Shown here in pieces: positions 8,307 through 17,332 of a DNA stretch of 64,000 bases. The stretch's first letter is position 1; each line of letters opens with the position of its first letter. The DNA comes from Halolamina sediminis. Its GTDB lineage: Archaea > Halobacteriota > Halobacteria > Halobacteriales > Haloferacaceae. The translations under genes and the position numbers were made by a program. Below the pieces are notes generated by a model. The model worked only from the letters and a program-made list of their open reading frames with translations, had not been told where the DNA came from and did no database searches. The stretch spans positions 1,984,001 through 2,048,000 of the forward strand of contig NZ_CVUA01000001.1 of NCBI RefSeq assembly GCF_001282785.1, given 5' to 3'.

Positions 8307-9629
8307 ATGACCGTCACAATCGTCGGGGCGCAACTCGGCGACGAAGGCAAGGGCGCCCTCGTCGACCGCTGGGGCGAGGAAGCCGACACAGTCGTTCGGT
8401 ATCAGGGCGGCGACAACGCGGGCCACACCGTCGTCGAGGACGGCGAGGAGTACAAGCTCTCGCTGGTCCCGAGCGGCTGCGTCCGCGGGAAGACCGGCGT
8501 GCTCGGCAACGGCTGCGTGGTCAACCCCCGGACGCTGTTCGACGAGATCGAGAGCCTGCGGGAGCAGGGGCTCGACCCCGACGTCCGCGTGGCCAAGCGG
8601 GCCCACGTCATCATGCCGTACCACCGCGTGTTCGACCAGATGGAGGAGGCCGACAAGGAGGACACCGACATGAAGGTCGGCACCACCGGGCGCGGGATCG
8701 GCCCGACGTACGAGGACAAGGCCGGCCGGCGCGGCGTCCGGGTCGGCGACCTCCTCGACGTCGACGTGCTCCGGAGCCGGCTGGAGTACACCGTTGCCCA
8801 GAAGCGCGCGATCGCGGAGGATGTGTTCGGGATCGACACCGGCGTCGAGTTCGACGTCGACGAGCTGGTCGCGGAGTACGCCAACTACGGCCAGCGGCTC
8901 CGGGAGAACGACATGCTCGTCGAGGCGGGCGACTTCCTCCACGAGCAGCACGAGTCGGGCGGCAACCTCCTGTTCGAGGGTGCACAGGGAACGAGCATCG
9001 ACATCGACCACGGGAACTACCCCAACGTCACCTCCTCGAACCCGACCGCCGGCGGCGCCGCCGTCGGCTCGGGCGTCGGCCCCGGCATCGTCGGCGCCGG
9101 CGAGATCGTCGGCATCGTGAAGGCGTACCTCTCCCGCGTCGGCGAGGGGCCGCTCCCGACGGAGATGGACGCCGACGAGGCCGAACTCGCCGACGAGATC
9201 CGCGAGAAAGGTGGGGAGTTCGGCACCGTCACCGGCCGGCCGCGACGGATCGGCTGGCTCGACGTGCCGATGCTGCGCCACGCCGCGCGACGCTCGTCGT
9301 TCACCGGGCTGGCGGTGAATCACGTCGACGTGCTCGCGGGGCTAGAGGAGCTGAAGGTCTGTCACAGCTACGAGCTCGATGGCGAGACCCGAACCACGGT
9401 GCCCGCCACCACCGAGGAGTGGGCGCGGTGTGAGCCGAACTTCCGGGAGTTCGAGACGTGGAGCGAGCAGGACTGGAGCGCAGTCGCCGCCGAGGGGTAC
9501 GAGGCGCTGCCTGCCGCCTGCCGCGACTACCTCGAATACCTCGAAGGCGAACTCGACGCGCCCGTCTACGCCGTCGGCGTCGGCCCCGACCGGGACCAGA
9601 CCGTCGAGCGCCAGACCCCCTGGGAGTAA
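8307..9629 (+). CDS. purA: Adenylosuccinate synthase
   Basis: 440 residues, normal length for PurA. The enzyme makes adenylosuccinate from IMP, aspartate and GTP, the first step from IMP to AMP. The N-terminal GAQLGDEGKGALVD holds the catalytic Asp12. NAGHTVV, GTTGRGIGPTYEDK and GAQGTSIDIDHGNYP motifs follow, and a late GRPRRIGW segment is present. The ATG at 8307 has a TATA-like GGTTTAGC at 8277, about 28 nt upstream. The earlier in-frame start at 8163 would include the operator region. The purine branch also appears at purF near 57.8 kb. Confidence 0.97.
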   Translation: MTVTIVGAQLGDEGKGALVDRWGEEADTVVRYQGGDNAGHTVVEDGEEYKLSLVPSGCVRGKTGVLGNGCVVNPRTLFDEIESLREQGLDPDVRVAKRAHVIMPYHRVFDQMEEADKEDTDMKVGTTGRGIGPTYEDKAGRRGVRVGDLLDVDVLRSRLEYTVAQKRAIAEDVFGIDTGVEFDVDELVAEYANYGQRLRENDMLVEAGDFLHEQHESGGNLLFEGAQGTSIDIDHGNYPNVTSSNPTAGGAAVGSGVGPGIVGAGEIVGIVKAYLSRVGEGPLPTEMDADEAELADEIREKGGEFGTVTGRPRRIGWLDVPMLRHAARRSSFTGLAVNHVDVLAGLEELKVCHSYELDGETRTTVPATTEEWARCEPNFREFETWSEQDWSAVAAEGYEALPAACRDYLEYLEGELDAPVYAVGVGPDRDQTVERQTPWE

Positions 9630-9698
9630 GGCACCCAGCGCCGCCCCGGATGCGGGCCGTATTTACGGGCGAGGCTGAACCGTCCGGGTAGACAGTCG

Positions 9699-11267
9699 AT
9701 GAGCGAAGCGCCGAACCCGGAGACCCCGCCGGAGGGGATGGCGGGCGAGCCCGGAACCGAGTCGGTCGAACAGTCGGAGGACATCGAGTACGGGGTCGAC
9801 GAGCGCCCGCCCGCGGGCGAGTCGGCGCTGCTCGGTCTCCAACACTACCTCACGATGGTGGGGGCAAACATCGCCGTCCCCCTCGCGCTCGCGACCGCGA
9901 TGGGGATGCCCGCCGCGGTGCAGCCGCTGTACGTCGGTACCTTCTTCGTCGTCTCCGGCGTCGGGACGCTGCTCCAGACGGTCGTCGGGAACCGCTATCC
10001 GATCGTGCAGGGGGCGACGTTCTCGATGCTGGCGCCCGCGCTGGCCATCATCGGGTTCGTCGGCACGGGTAACTGGGAGCAGGCGATCCTCGCACTCCAG
10101 GGGGCGATCATCGTCGGCGGGATCGTGGAGGCGGTGTTCGGCTACCTCGGCGTCATGGGGTGGCTCAAACAGTATCTCTCGCCGGTAGTGATCGCCCCGA
10201 CGATCGCGCTCATCGGGCTCTCGCTGTTCAGCGCGCCACAGGTCGTCGCCGCCGAGCAGGCGTGGTGGCTGCTCGGCCTCACCGTGCTCCTGATCGTCGG
10301 CTTCAGCCAGTACGTCGACGACGCCCACCGCGCGTTCCGGCTCTACCCCGTTCTGCTGGGAATCGCCGTCGCGTGGGCGCTCGCGACCGGGCTTTCGGTG
10401 CTCGGAGTCGTCCCCGCGGACTCGCCGGCGTTCGTCGATCTCTCGGTCGTCGCGAACGCGAGTCTGATCCAGATTCCGGCGCCGCTGCAGTGGGGGATGC
10501 CGACGTTCCGGACCTCGTTCGTGATCGGGATGTTCGCGGGCGTGCTGGCCTCGATGATCGAGTCCTTCGGTGACTACCACGCCGTCGCCCGCCTCGCCGG
10601 CGAGCGCGCACCCTCCGCACGGCGGATCGACCACGGGGTCGGGGTCGAGGGGATCGCGACCGTGTTCGCCGGGATCATGGGCACCGGGAACGGCTCGACC
10701 TCCTACTCCGAGAACATCGGCGCGATCGGGCTGACCGGCGTCGCTTCTCGTTTCGTGATTCAAGTCGGCGCGGTGCTGATGCTGATCGCGGGCTTCGTCG
10801 GCTACGTCGGCGCGCTGATCACCACCATCCCCGACCCGATCGTCGGCGGGCTCTACGTCGCGATGTTCGGGCAGATCGTCGCGGTCGGGCTCTCGAACCT
10901 GAAACACGTCGACCTCGACTCCTCGCGCAACGCGTTCGTCGTCGGCATCTCGCTGTTCGTCGGGCTCGCGCTTCCGGCGTACATGGGCAACGTCGGGAGC
11001 GCCGCCGCCTTCGCGGAGGGGGTGGCGGCGACGCCGATCGTCGGCCCGCTGCTCACCGCGCCGATACTCCCCGACGCGACGCTGCAGATCGTCGCCGACA
11101 CCGTCTACGTCGTCGGCGGGACGGGGATGGCCGTCGGCGGGCTGGTCGCGTTCGTGCTCGATAACACGATCGACGGCTCCCGCGTCGAACGCGGGCTCGA
11201 CGAGTGGGACGAACTCACCGAGGAGTCCGGCGCGTTCCGGTCGGCGTACGAACGCTACGTGAAGTAG
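9699..11267 (+). CDS. Uracil/xanthine permease (NCS2/NAT family)
   Basis: 522 residues with a 45-residue acidic N-terminal tail followed by about 12-14 transmembrane segments. The NAT signature appears as ENIGAIGLTGVASR near residue 345, matching the [QEP]NxGxxxxT[RKG] motif. A conserved acidic residue lies in the preceding helix (MIESFGDYHAV). Members import uracil, xanthine or uric acid with H+ or Na+. Specificity cannot be read here. It lies 69 nt after purA on the same strand, with its own TATA-like TATTTA at 9659, so coexpression is possible but not required. Confidence 0.9.
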   Translation: MSEAPNPETPPEGMAGEPGTESVEQSEDIEYGVDERPPAGESALLGLQHYLTMVGANIAVPLALATAMGMPAAVQPLYVGTFFVVSGVGTLLQTVVGNRYPIVQGATFSMLAPALAIIGFVGTGNWEQAILALQGAIIVGGIVEAVFGYLGVMGWLKQYLSPVVIAPTIALIGLSLFSAPQVVAAEQAWWLLGLTVLLIVGFSQYVDDAHRAFRLYPVLLGIAVAWALATGLSVLGVVPADSPAFVDLSVVANASLIQIPAPLQWGMPTFRTSFVIGMFAGVLASMIESFGDYHAVARLAGERAPSARRIDHGVGVEGIATVFAGIMGTGNGSTSYSENIGAIGLTGVASRFVIQVGAVLMLIAGFVGYVGALITTIPDPIVGGLYVAMFGQIVAVGLSNLKHVDLDSSRNAFVVGISLFVGLALPAYMGNVGSAAAFAEGVAATPIVGPLLTAPILPDATLQIVADTVYVVGGTGMAVGGLVAFVLDNTIDGSRVERGLDEWDELTEESGAFRSAYERYVK

Positions 11268-11316
11268 CCCCGCGGAACCCGCAGCCTTTTGCCCCGGCCG
11301 GCCCGACGAACAGCGC

Positions 11317-11505
11317 ATGAAGGAGTCGCTGATGGAGATCGTCTGCTGCCCGATGGACAAACACGACCTCGAACTCGACGCGACGGAGCGCGACGACGGC
11401 GAGATCATCTCCGGGACGCTGACCTGCACCGACTGCGGCGAGTCCTACCCCATCGAAGACGGCATCCCGAACCTGCTGCCGCCGGACATGCGCGACGACG
11501 CCTGA
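11317..11505 (+). CDS. Trm112 family methyltransferase activator
   Basis: A 62-residue zinc-ribbon protein of the Trm112 family. In archaea and eukaryotes it binds and stabilises several methyltransferases acting on tRNA and release factor. Cys10/Cys11, then C37TDC40, supply the zinc site. The ending YPIEDGIPNLLP is the conserved Trm112 tail. One likely partner, an Mtq2-type methyltransferase, lies at 52843-53469. The start at 11317 follows a TTTTG stretch at 11287 by about 28 nt, consistent with leaderless expression. Confidence 0.85.
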   Translation: MKESLMEIVCCPMDKHDLELDATERDDGEIISGTLTCTDCGESYPIEDGIPNLLPPDMRDDA

Positions 11506-11538
11506 CGCGGGAAGGTTTTTCTGGCCGTCGCTGGAACT

Positions 11539-11889
11539 GTGGCCGTGCTCGAAAGCTCCCTCCACAGCCGACAGCGCGACGGCGCGCTCGCGTTCGAACT
11601 CACCGTCGAGAACCGGGGCGACGAGCCCGTGGAACTCTCCTTTACCGACGGCCAGCGCGTCCGCGTCTCCGTCTACCCGGCCGACGCCGACGACGACGCG
11701 TCGCCGCTGTGGCGCTCGGACGCCGACCAGATGTTCGCACAGGTGCTCGGCAGCGAGACGATCCCGGCCGGCGAGAGCGTAACGTTCGACGCCGCGTGGC
11801 AGTCACCCGAGGCGGGGGAGTACCTCGCAGTCGGCGAAGTAACCTGTCAGAATCGAGAACTCGACGCCGAAGAAACCGTTCTGGTCTGA
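11539..11889 (+). CDS. BsuPI-related protease-inhibitor-like domain protein
   Basis: 116 residues forming one predicted beta-sandwich of the BsuPI/intracellular proteinase inhibitor type: FELTVENRGDEPVELSFTDGQRVRVSVY, then IPAGESVTFDAAW and GEYLAVGEVTC. There is no signal peptide, so it should be cytoplasmic. No inhibitory activity can be inferred. The start is GTG at 11539, with GTG at 11545 as a near-equal alternative. A TATA-like GTTTTTCT at 11514-11521 supports a leaderless start around either. Confidence 0.75.
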   Translation: MAVLESSLHSRQRDGALAFELTVENRGDEPVELSFTDGQRVRVSVYPADADDDASPLWRSDADQMFAQVLGSETIPAGESVTFDAAWQSPEAGEYLAVGEVTCQNRELDAEETVLV

Positions 11890-11895
11890 GCCGGG

Positions 11896-12831
11896 CTACC
11901 GGAGCTCGTCGTACAGCTGTTCGGCCGCGCGTCGGACCGCCGCGTCGCTGGCCTCCGGCACGTCGTGGAACGCCGAGAGCTTGCTCGTGTCCAACCGCAT
12001 CTTCGGCACGTCGCCGGTCCAGCCACGGTCACCGCCAGTGAACGCGTACTCGGGGTCGAGATCCATCACGTCGGCGACGATGTCCGCGATGTCGACGACG
12101 GACGTGGTAGTCTTCGAACCGAGGTTGTAGAGGTTGTACTCGCCGTCGGCGTGCTCGACCACGTCGCGGATCGCGGCCGCGCAGTCCGCCACGTGGAGGT
12201 AGGACTTCTCCTGCTTGCCGTTGCCGAGGATCGTGAGCGTCTCGGGGTCGTCCTGCAGTTTCTGGATGAAGTCCGGAATCACGTTGCCTCGCTGGCGCGG
12301 GCCGACGATGTTCGCGAACCGGAACACCCACGACTGGATGCCGTAGGAGTGGGCGAACGTCGACACCACGCCCTCGTCGGAGAGCTTCGAGGCGCCGTAG
12401 ATGCTGATCGGTTCCAGCGGCGCGTAGTCCTCCGGCGTCGGCCGGGGGGCTTCGCCGTACACCGTCGATGACGAGGTGAACGCAAGCGCGTCACAACCCA
12501 CTTCGCGCATCCGTTCGAGGACGTTGTACGTCATCTCGGTGTTCTCCTCGAACACCCGGCGCTCCTCCTCGGGATCGTCGACGCGCACGTCGGTGTGGGC
12601 CGCGAAGTGGAACACGATATCCGTCTCCTCGTCGATGACGCGTGCCACGTCGTCGGGGGCGAGCATGTCGGCCTGCTCGAACGCGACGCCCTCCGGAACC
12701 GCCTCGCGCTCGCCCTTCGAGAGGTCGTCGACTGCCAGCACGTCGTTCTCGTCGGCCAGCATCCCCGCGAGGTGGGAGCCGACCAGTCCGGCGCCGCCGG
12801 TCACGACCACGGTCTGCCCGCTGAGGTTCAT
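11896..12831 (-). CDS. NAD-dependent nucleotide-sugar epimerase/dehydratase (extended SDR)
   Basis: 311 residues with the extended-SDR Rossmann motif TGGAGLVG at 11-18, FTSSSTVYGE and the catalytic Y145GASK149. The FRFANIVGPRQRGNVIPDFI segment is typical of UDP-glucose/UDP-N-acetylglucosamine epimerases. The product is expected to act in sugar-nucleotide supply for glycoproteins or exopolysaccharide, but the exact sugar is unknown. The ATG at 12831 matches the family N-terminus. The much longer open frame upstream is antisense to Trm56 and is discarded. It is divergent from Trm56. Confidence 0.88.
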   Translation of the reverse strand: MNLSGQTVVVTGGAGLVGSHLAGMLADENDVLAVDDLSKGEREAVPEGVAFEQADMLAPDDVARVIDEETDIVFHFAAHTDVRVDDPEEERRVFEENTEMTYNVLERMREVGCDALAFTSSSTVYGEAPRPTPEDYAPLEPISIYGASKLSDEGVVSTFAHSYGIQSWVFRFANIVGPRQRGNVIPDFIQKLQDDPETLTILGNGKQEKSYLHVADCAAAIRDVVEHADGEYNLYNLGSKTTTSVVDIADIVADVMDLDPEYAFTGGDRGWTGDVPKMRLDTSKLSAFHDVPEASDAAVRRAAEQLYDELR

Positions 12832-12924
12832 ACCCGCGACTGTTCGGGTTCGGGGAAGTGCGTTCCGATCGCTCGCGGCCGGGAAACCGAAAGCGCCACC
12901 CCTCCGCCATGGTTTCGTCGGCGT

Positions 12925-13506
12925 ATGCACGACGCCCCGGAGTGCTGTGTGCTCCGGTTCGGCCACCGGCCGGGCCGGGACGACCGCATGACGACCCACG
13001 TCGGCCTCACTGCCCGCGCGCTTGGCGCCGACCGCGTGATCTTTCCGGACAACGCCGGCCAGTCCGCCGAGACGGTGCGGGACATCACCGACCGCTTCGG
13101 CGGCCCCTTCGAGGTGGAACTCCGGGAGGACCAGCGTGCGATCATCCAGAACTGGGACGGGACGGTCGTCCACCTCACGATGTACGGCGAGGAGGTCCAG
13201 ACCGTCCAAGACGAGATCCGCGAGACCCACCACGACGAGCCGATCCTGATCGTCGTCGGCGGCGAGAAGGTGCCGTTCGAGGTGTACGACCACGCGGACT
13301 GGAACGTCGGTGTCACGAACCAGCCCCACTCGGAGGTCGCCGGCCTCGCCGTGTTCCTCGACCGCCTGTTCGACGGCGACGAACTCGACCGCGAGTGGGA
13401 GGGCGGCGAGCAGCGCGTGATCCCGAAGGAGACTGGCAAGCGCGTGGTCGATCCGGAGCTCGTGGACGAGGACGGGAACGTGGACGAAGCCGACGACGAC
13501 GCCTGA
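12925..13506 (+). CDS. trm56: tRNA (cytidine(56)-2'-O)-methyltransferase
   Basis: 193 residues matching archaeal Trm56, which 2'-O-methylates C56 in the T-loop of tRNA. The start LRFGHRPGRDDRMTTHVGLTARALGA is the family signature. The SPOUT knot region appears as ILIVVGGEKVPFEVY and NVGVTNQPHSEVAGLAVFLDRL. An acidic tail of about 25 residues is a haloarchaeal addition. The ATG at 12925 gives a short MHDAPECC leader before the conserved core. Longer upstream frames overlap the divergent epimerase. Confidence 0.92.
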   Translation: MHDAPECCVLRFGHRPGRDDRMTTHVGLTARALGADRVIFPDNAGQSAETVRDITDRFGGPFEVELREDQRAIIQNWDGTVVHLTMYGEEVQTVQDEIRETHHDEPILIVVGGEKVPFEVYDHADWNVGVTNQPHSEVAGLAVFLDRLFDGDELDREWEGGEQRVIPKETGKRVVDPELVDEDGNVDEADDDA

Positions 13507-13916
13507 CTTTCGGAGCATCGACGCGCATGCTCGCAGTTCCGCGGTGGCGCGAAGCGCTCGCGCCTCCGTGCGCGAGCCGAGCGCGAGGGATGAGCGAGTG
13601 AGCGGAGCGAACGAGCGAATCGGCTGGGGAGGTGTGTGGGCTGTGCGGTCGGGCGGGGCTGAAAGGGGCAGTTCGCTCGGGGAACCCGGCCGACGCAAGC
13701 ACCGCCGCGGAGTGAGCGGAGCGAACGAAGCGAGGAGCGCAGCGAGGCCCGGGACCCGAGCGAACTGGGGCTTTCTAGCTGTTTCTGACCACCGCTATCC
13801 CGCCCTTCACCGAGTAGCTGATCACAACCCAGCCACCGCCACTTTCGAACCGAACGTCTCGAACGAAGACCCAGAACCCACAACGTTGAAGCGCGTGCCC
13901 CTTTTAGGTCGCCGCA
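13507..13916. repeat. Intergenic region with repeat-family copy A (minus orientation)
   Basis: 410 nt without a supported gene. The stretch at about 13544-13660, read on the minus strand, shares blocks with two other intergenic regions (18.98-19.29 and 25.34-25.62 kb). The blocks are a GACCGCAC start, the block CCTCCCCAGCCGA, CTCACTCGCTCA and TTCGCGCCACCGCGG, in the same order. A second run of GAGCGAACGAAGCGAG-like sequence follows at 13710-13745. The last 100 nt before TFE are AT-richer and probably hold its promoter. Confidence 0.6.
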
Positions 13917-14438
13917 ATGGCTTTTGAGGAACTCTTGGAGGACCCGGTGATTCAGAAGTACCTCCACGACCTGGTCGGTCCAACGGGGATGCCCGTCGCC
14001 GCCGCCCCCCCGGACGGCGAAGTGACGGACGAGGAACTCGCGGAGGAGCTCGGCCTCGAACTCAACGACGTGCGCCGCGCGCTGTTCATCCTCTACGAGA
14101 ACGACCTGGCCGCCTACCGCCGGGTCCGCGACGAGGACTCGGGCTGGCTCACCTACCTCTGGACGTTCCACTACGAGAACATCCCGGAGAACCTCGAAGA
14201 GGAGATGCACCGCCTCGCCGACGCGCTCCAGCAGCGTCTCGACTACGAGACCGAACACCAGTTCTACCTGTGTGAGAACTGCTCGCTGCGCTTCGAGTTC
14301 GAGGAGGCGATGGAGTTCGGCTTCGAGTGTCCCGAGTGTGGGACCCAGCTCGAAGCGATGGAGAACACCCGCATGGTCGAGGCCATGGAGTGGCGGCTCG
14401 ACCAGCTCCGCGACGAACTCAACGTCGAGGCGGCCTGA
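13917..14438 (+). CDS. tfe: Transcription initiation factor E (TFE alpha)
   Basis: 173 residues with the TFE layout. Residues 1-95 are an extended winged helix (EELLEDPVIQKYLHDLVG, then EVTDEELAEELGLELNDVRRALFILYENDL). A coiled helix follows, then a zinc ribbon with C119, C122, C138 and C141. TFE stimulates open-complex formation by RNA polymerase with TBP and TFB. The gene overlaps the DUF2110 start by one base, so they are cotranscribed. Confidence 0.95.
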   Translation: MAFEELLEDPVIQKYLHDLVGPTGMPVAAAPPDGEVTDEELAEELGLELNDVRRALFILYENDLAAYRRVRDEDSGWLTYLWTFHYENIPENLEEEMHRLADALQQRLDYETEHQFYLCENCSLRFEFEEAMEFGFECPECGTQLEAMENTRMVEAMEWRLDQLRDELNVEAA

Positions 14439-15130
14439 TGGTCGTCCTCGCAACCAAGTGCTACGTCGAGGGCAGCGCCCGGAAACGGACACTCGACAGT
14501 CTGGACTCGCTGGTCGCGAACGATCTCGCCGAGCTCGACGTCGACTGGACCGTCGGCGTCCGGGACGACGAGTTCGTGGCCGTCACCGTCGAAGGCGACG
14601 ACGCCACCGCCGGCCGGAACGTCCTGCGCGAGCGCTGGGGGGAGATCACCGACCACTTCGACGACGGCGAGGTCGCCGTCGGCACGCTCCGCTACTGGGA
14701 CGACGAGGGGTGGACGCTCGACGCCGGCCAGCCGATCGAGATCGACGCCGACGACCTGGGCCTCGGCCCGGGCGACGGCTCACAGATCCGCGACCGCTTC
14801 GGCGTCGTCCAGCACACGCCCCTGCAGTTCGTCTACGACGCGGACGGCGACCACCGGCTCGCCGACGAGACCCAGGACATGCTGTACGACTGGACCCGCA
14901 ACGACGACGAGGGCGCCGACTCCGGCGGCCGGCTCAACGTCAACTCCGCGACGCGCGGGGAAGTACGCGCGACGCTGAACCGCGCGGGTCACGCACAGGA
15001 CATCGTCACCGTCGAGCGGCTGGGGCTGCTCGAACAGAGCGTCGTCTGCGCCGCGGGCACCGACCCGCCGGGGCTGCTCGCCAGCGTCGGCGAGTATCTC
15101 CCGGCCGAACTCAAGTGCGTCGTGCCGTGA
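14438..15130 (+). CDS. DUF2110 family protein
   Basis: 230 residues beginning VVLATKCYVEGSARKRTLDSLDSLV, matching the archaeal DUF2110 family. It is commonly found next to TFE. No catalytic motif is evident, and a role in transcription is only a guess from the neighbourhood. The ATG at 14438 shares its A with the TFE stop (TGATG), indicating translational coupling; the longer frame from 14327 is inside TFE. The following lipoprotein gene starts 10 nt after its stop. Confidence 0.88.
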   Translation: MVVLATKCYVEGSARKRTLDSLDSLVANDLAELDVDWTVGVRDDEFVAVTVEGDDATAGRNVLRERWGEITDHFDDGEVAVGTLRYWDDEGWTLDAGQPIEIDADDLGLGPGDGSQIRDRFGVVQHTPLQFVYDADGDHRLADETQDMLYDWTRNDDEGADSGGRLNVNSATRGEVRATLNRAGHAQDIVTVERLGLLEQSVVCAAGTDPPGLLASVGEYLPAELKCVVP

Positions 15131-15140
15131 GGACCGAGGG

Positions 15141-15929
15141 ATGAACCGTCGACTGCTCGCGCTGGTCGCGCTGGTCGCGCTTGTCACGCTTAGCGGCTGT
15201 CTCGGCGGAATGGGCGGCGGCCCCACCAGCCCCGACAGACTCGACGAGCCGCCCGCACAGCCGTACGACTGGGACGCCGAGGACGAGGTCCACATCACCG
15301 TCACCAGCAACGTCACCTACCACGCGGTGTACGACCGCTCGGCGGTCAACGACAGCATCCGGCTCTCCCGGCCCGGCTTCTTGGGAACGGATCAGCCGCT
15401 CACGGTCAGTTCGCTGCGGTATCGCTACCCCAACGGGACGACGATCAACGGCTCCGCGTTCGGCGACCACGGCGGCGCCGTGCGCACCCAGAACAACCAC
15501 CTCGTGATCGAGCCGCCGGGCGAGGACGGTCGGCTGGCGTACTCCGGCGAGAGCACGCCCAAGCAGTTCACCCACCCCGCCGCCGTCGAGGGCGGCAACT
15601 ACACCGTCGTCCTCCCCGAGAACCGCGAGGCGTCGATCCCGCTGTTCGGCCGGATCGCGCCGCCGGCCGAGTCGAAGACGGTCGTCGACGGTCGGCTCAC
15701 GATCGAGTGGACCGAGCTCTCCCGGGAGTCGCTCTCGGTGCGGTTCTACCTCCCGCGTGACGTGCAGATCTTCGGCGGGCTGGTGGTCGGCCTGCTCGGC
15801 GTCGCCGTCGCCGGCGGCACGTACTACCGGCGGGAGATCCGGAAGCTGGAGGAGCGACGCGAGGAGATGGGTCTGAACGTCGACATCGAGCAGGACGACG
15901 ACGAGGGGCCGCCGCCGGGGATGCGGTAG
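15141..15929 (+). CDS. DUF5803 family membrane-anchored lipoprotein
   Basis: 262 residues with a cleavable lipoprotein signal (LLALVALVALVTLSGC, lipobox LSGC ending at Cys20). An extracellular beta-rich domain with NVTYHAVYDRSAVN follows, then a transmembrane helix near 208-228 (VQIFGGLVVGLLGVAVAGG) and a charged cytoplasmic tail ending DDDEGPPPGMR. It closes the apparent TFE-DUF2110-DUF5803 operon, 10 nt downstream of DUF2110. The function of the family is unknown. Confidence 0.85.
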   Translation: MNRRLLALVALVALVTLSGCLGGMGGGPTSPDRLDEPPAQPYDWDAEDEVHITVTSNVTYHAVYDRSAVNDSIRLSRPGFLGTDQPLTVSSLRYRYPNGTTINGSAFGDHGGAVRTQNNHLVIEPPGEDGRLAYSGESTPKQFTHPAAVEGGNYTVVLPENREASIPLFGRIAPPAESKTVVDGRLTIEWTELSRESLSVRFYLPRDVQIFGGLVVGLLGVAVAGGTYYRREIRKLEERREEMGLNVDIEQDDDEGPPPGMR

Positions 15930-15969
15930 CAGTAAACGCTTTCCCGTCCCCGACACGACTCGTCGCCGA

Positions 15970-16383
15970 ATGCGCCGTTTCTCCCGCCGTGATTCGCTCG
16001 CCGCGGTCACGGTCCTGCTCACGCTCACGGCGGGCGCGATCGCGTGGCCGGCGCTCCCGGAGCGGATGATCGTTCACGTCGACCTCTCGGGGACGCCGGA
16101 CGACTACGCCCCGCGGTGGCTCGCAGTCCTGCTCGTCCCCGGACTGACCGCCGTAACGTACGGCGTGTTGCGTGTGGCGTTCCGGTTCGACCCCGGCCCA
16201 CCACGTGTCGAGACGGTCGTGATCGCGGCGACGATGGGGCTGTTCGTCTGCCTCCAGCTGCTCGTGCTCGCGTGGAACCTCGGCTACGACGTCCCGAACG
16301 ACGCCGTGCTCGGCGGGATACTACTCTGGGGCGCCGGCGTAACTGCCTACGCTGTCTTCGCGGAGGACGTCACTGGGTCGTAG
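15970..16383 (+). CDS. DUF1648 domain membrane protein
   Basis: 137 residues with four predicted membrane helices. Between helices 1 and 2 sits the DUF1648 motif LPERMIVHVDLSGTPDDYAP, seen in SdpI-like proteins (LPxxIPxHWxxxGxPDxY). Family members are linked to immunity or signalling in bacteria, but nothing here shows such a role. It is 41 nt after the lipoprotein gene, with a CGCTTTCCC stretch between, so it may be separately transcribed. Confidence 0.72.
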   Translation: MRRFSRRDSLAAVTVLLTLTAGAIAWPALPERMIVHVDLSGTPDDYAPRWLAVLLVPGLTAVTYGVLRVAFRFDPGPPRVETVVIAATMGLFVCLQLLVLAWNLGYDVPNDAVLGGILLWGAGVTAYAVFAEDVTGS

Positions 16384-16446
16384 GCGTCGTCGCACCTGCC
16401 GTCGCGTGACGCGGCCCTTTTGCGTTCGCGGGCGCTACGCCCGACT

Positions 16447-16890
16447 ATGTCCAACCGGAACGACGTGCCCCCCGACACGGTCGGTATCGACCTCCGTGAG
16501 GAGGGTGTCGTCGTCGAGTACGCCGACGGCCGCGAGACGCTGTACCGGGGGGTTCCCAGCGTCGAGGAGGGCTCGGTCCGGACCGGCCCCGGAAAGGAGT
16601 GCCACCTGCTGGTCACGGACCCGACCGAGAGCGAGGGGGTGATGCTGTACGTCAACGACCGCAAGACCGAGGACGAGATCCTCGAGGACACCGGCGTCGG
16701 CCGCGTGATGATCGATCCCGGCGAGGAAGAGGAGGTGTTCCCCGGCGTGACCGCACGGCACCTCGAAGGCCGGCGGATCGAGGTCGAAGCCGATCCCGAG
16801 GTGGCTCGCGGCCGCGTGTTCGTGTTCGTCGAGGACGACTGGGGCGAACAGAGTTTCGAGATCGTCGGTGCCGACGAGTCGACGGCGTAA
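16447..16890 (+). CDS. DUF5796 family protein
   Basis: 147 residues of soluble, acidic, beta-rich protein beginning NRNDVPPDTVGIDLREEGVVVEY. This matches the haloarchaeal DUF5796 family, whose function is unknown. The ATG at 16447 is chosen over 16420: a CCTTTTGCG stretch at 16417 lies about 28 nt upstream and the family N-terminus fits. The following gene overlaps by 23 nt if it starts at GTG 16868. Confidence 0.82.
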   Translation: MSNRNDVPPDTVGIDLREEGVVVEYADGRETLYRGVPSVEEGSVRTGPGKECHLLVTDPTESEGVMLYVNDRKTEDEILEDTGVGRVMIDPGEEEEVFPGVTARHLEGRRIEVEADPEVARGRVFVFVEDDWGEQSFEIVGADESTA

Positions 16891-17326
16891 CACGACGGTA
16901 TCGACAAATAGCCCACCCCCGAACCGGCGGGCCGCGATCGACGAACTCCTGTACGGGGTCGTCCCCGACCATCCGGCCGTCGTCTATCTCTTCCCGACGG
17001 TGCTACTCGGCGCGGGGCTGGCCGTCGTCGCGGACCCCCTCCCGACGACCGGCGTCGTCGTCGGCCTCCTGCTGAGTGTCGCACCCTCCGTCGCGTACGG
17101 ACACACGGGACTCCAGCAGGAGTCGACTGGGAGCGAGCGGTCGACGGCCGACTGGCTCGTGATCGGCGCGTTCCTGCTCGTCGTCGGTGTCGTAGTCGCC
17201 GGAGAAACGAACGCGGTCAGCGTGTCGGTGATCGAGCTGCTGGGTGCGGTGACGGGGCTGCTCGCGGGCGCGTGGGTCGTCGAGTGGCTGCTCCCGGCGC
17301 TCCGGACGCGGCTCGACGAGCGATAA
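16868..17326 (+). CDS. Haloarchaeal membrane protein, function unknown
   Basis: Up to 152 residues with four predicted helices (about 40-60, 62-78, 95-113 and 118-140). The only usual start in frame is GTG at 16868, giving a 23-nt overlap with the DUF5796 gene. The alternative is a later non-ATG codon near 16900, close to an ACAAATAG stretch that could instead be a promoter. It ends 6 nt before the convergent zinc-finger gene. Confidence 0.65.
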   Translation: MPTSRRRNTTVSTNSPPPNRRAAIDELLYGVVPDHPAVVYLFPTVLLGAGLAVVADPLPTTGVVVGLLLSVAPSVAYGHTGLQQESTGSERSTADWLVIGAFLLVVGVVVAGETNAVSVSVIELLGAVTGLLAGAWVVEWLLPALRTRLDER

Positions 17327-17332
17327 CGCGGG

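Noticed and set aside
11896-13698. A 600-codon minus-strand frame treated as one gene
   Set aside because: Only the last 311 codons match the epimerase family. The upstream half is antisense to Trm56, whose own motifs are clear.
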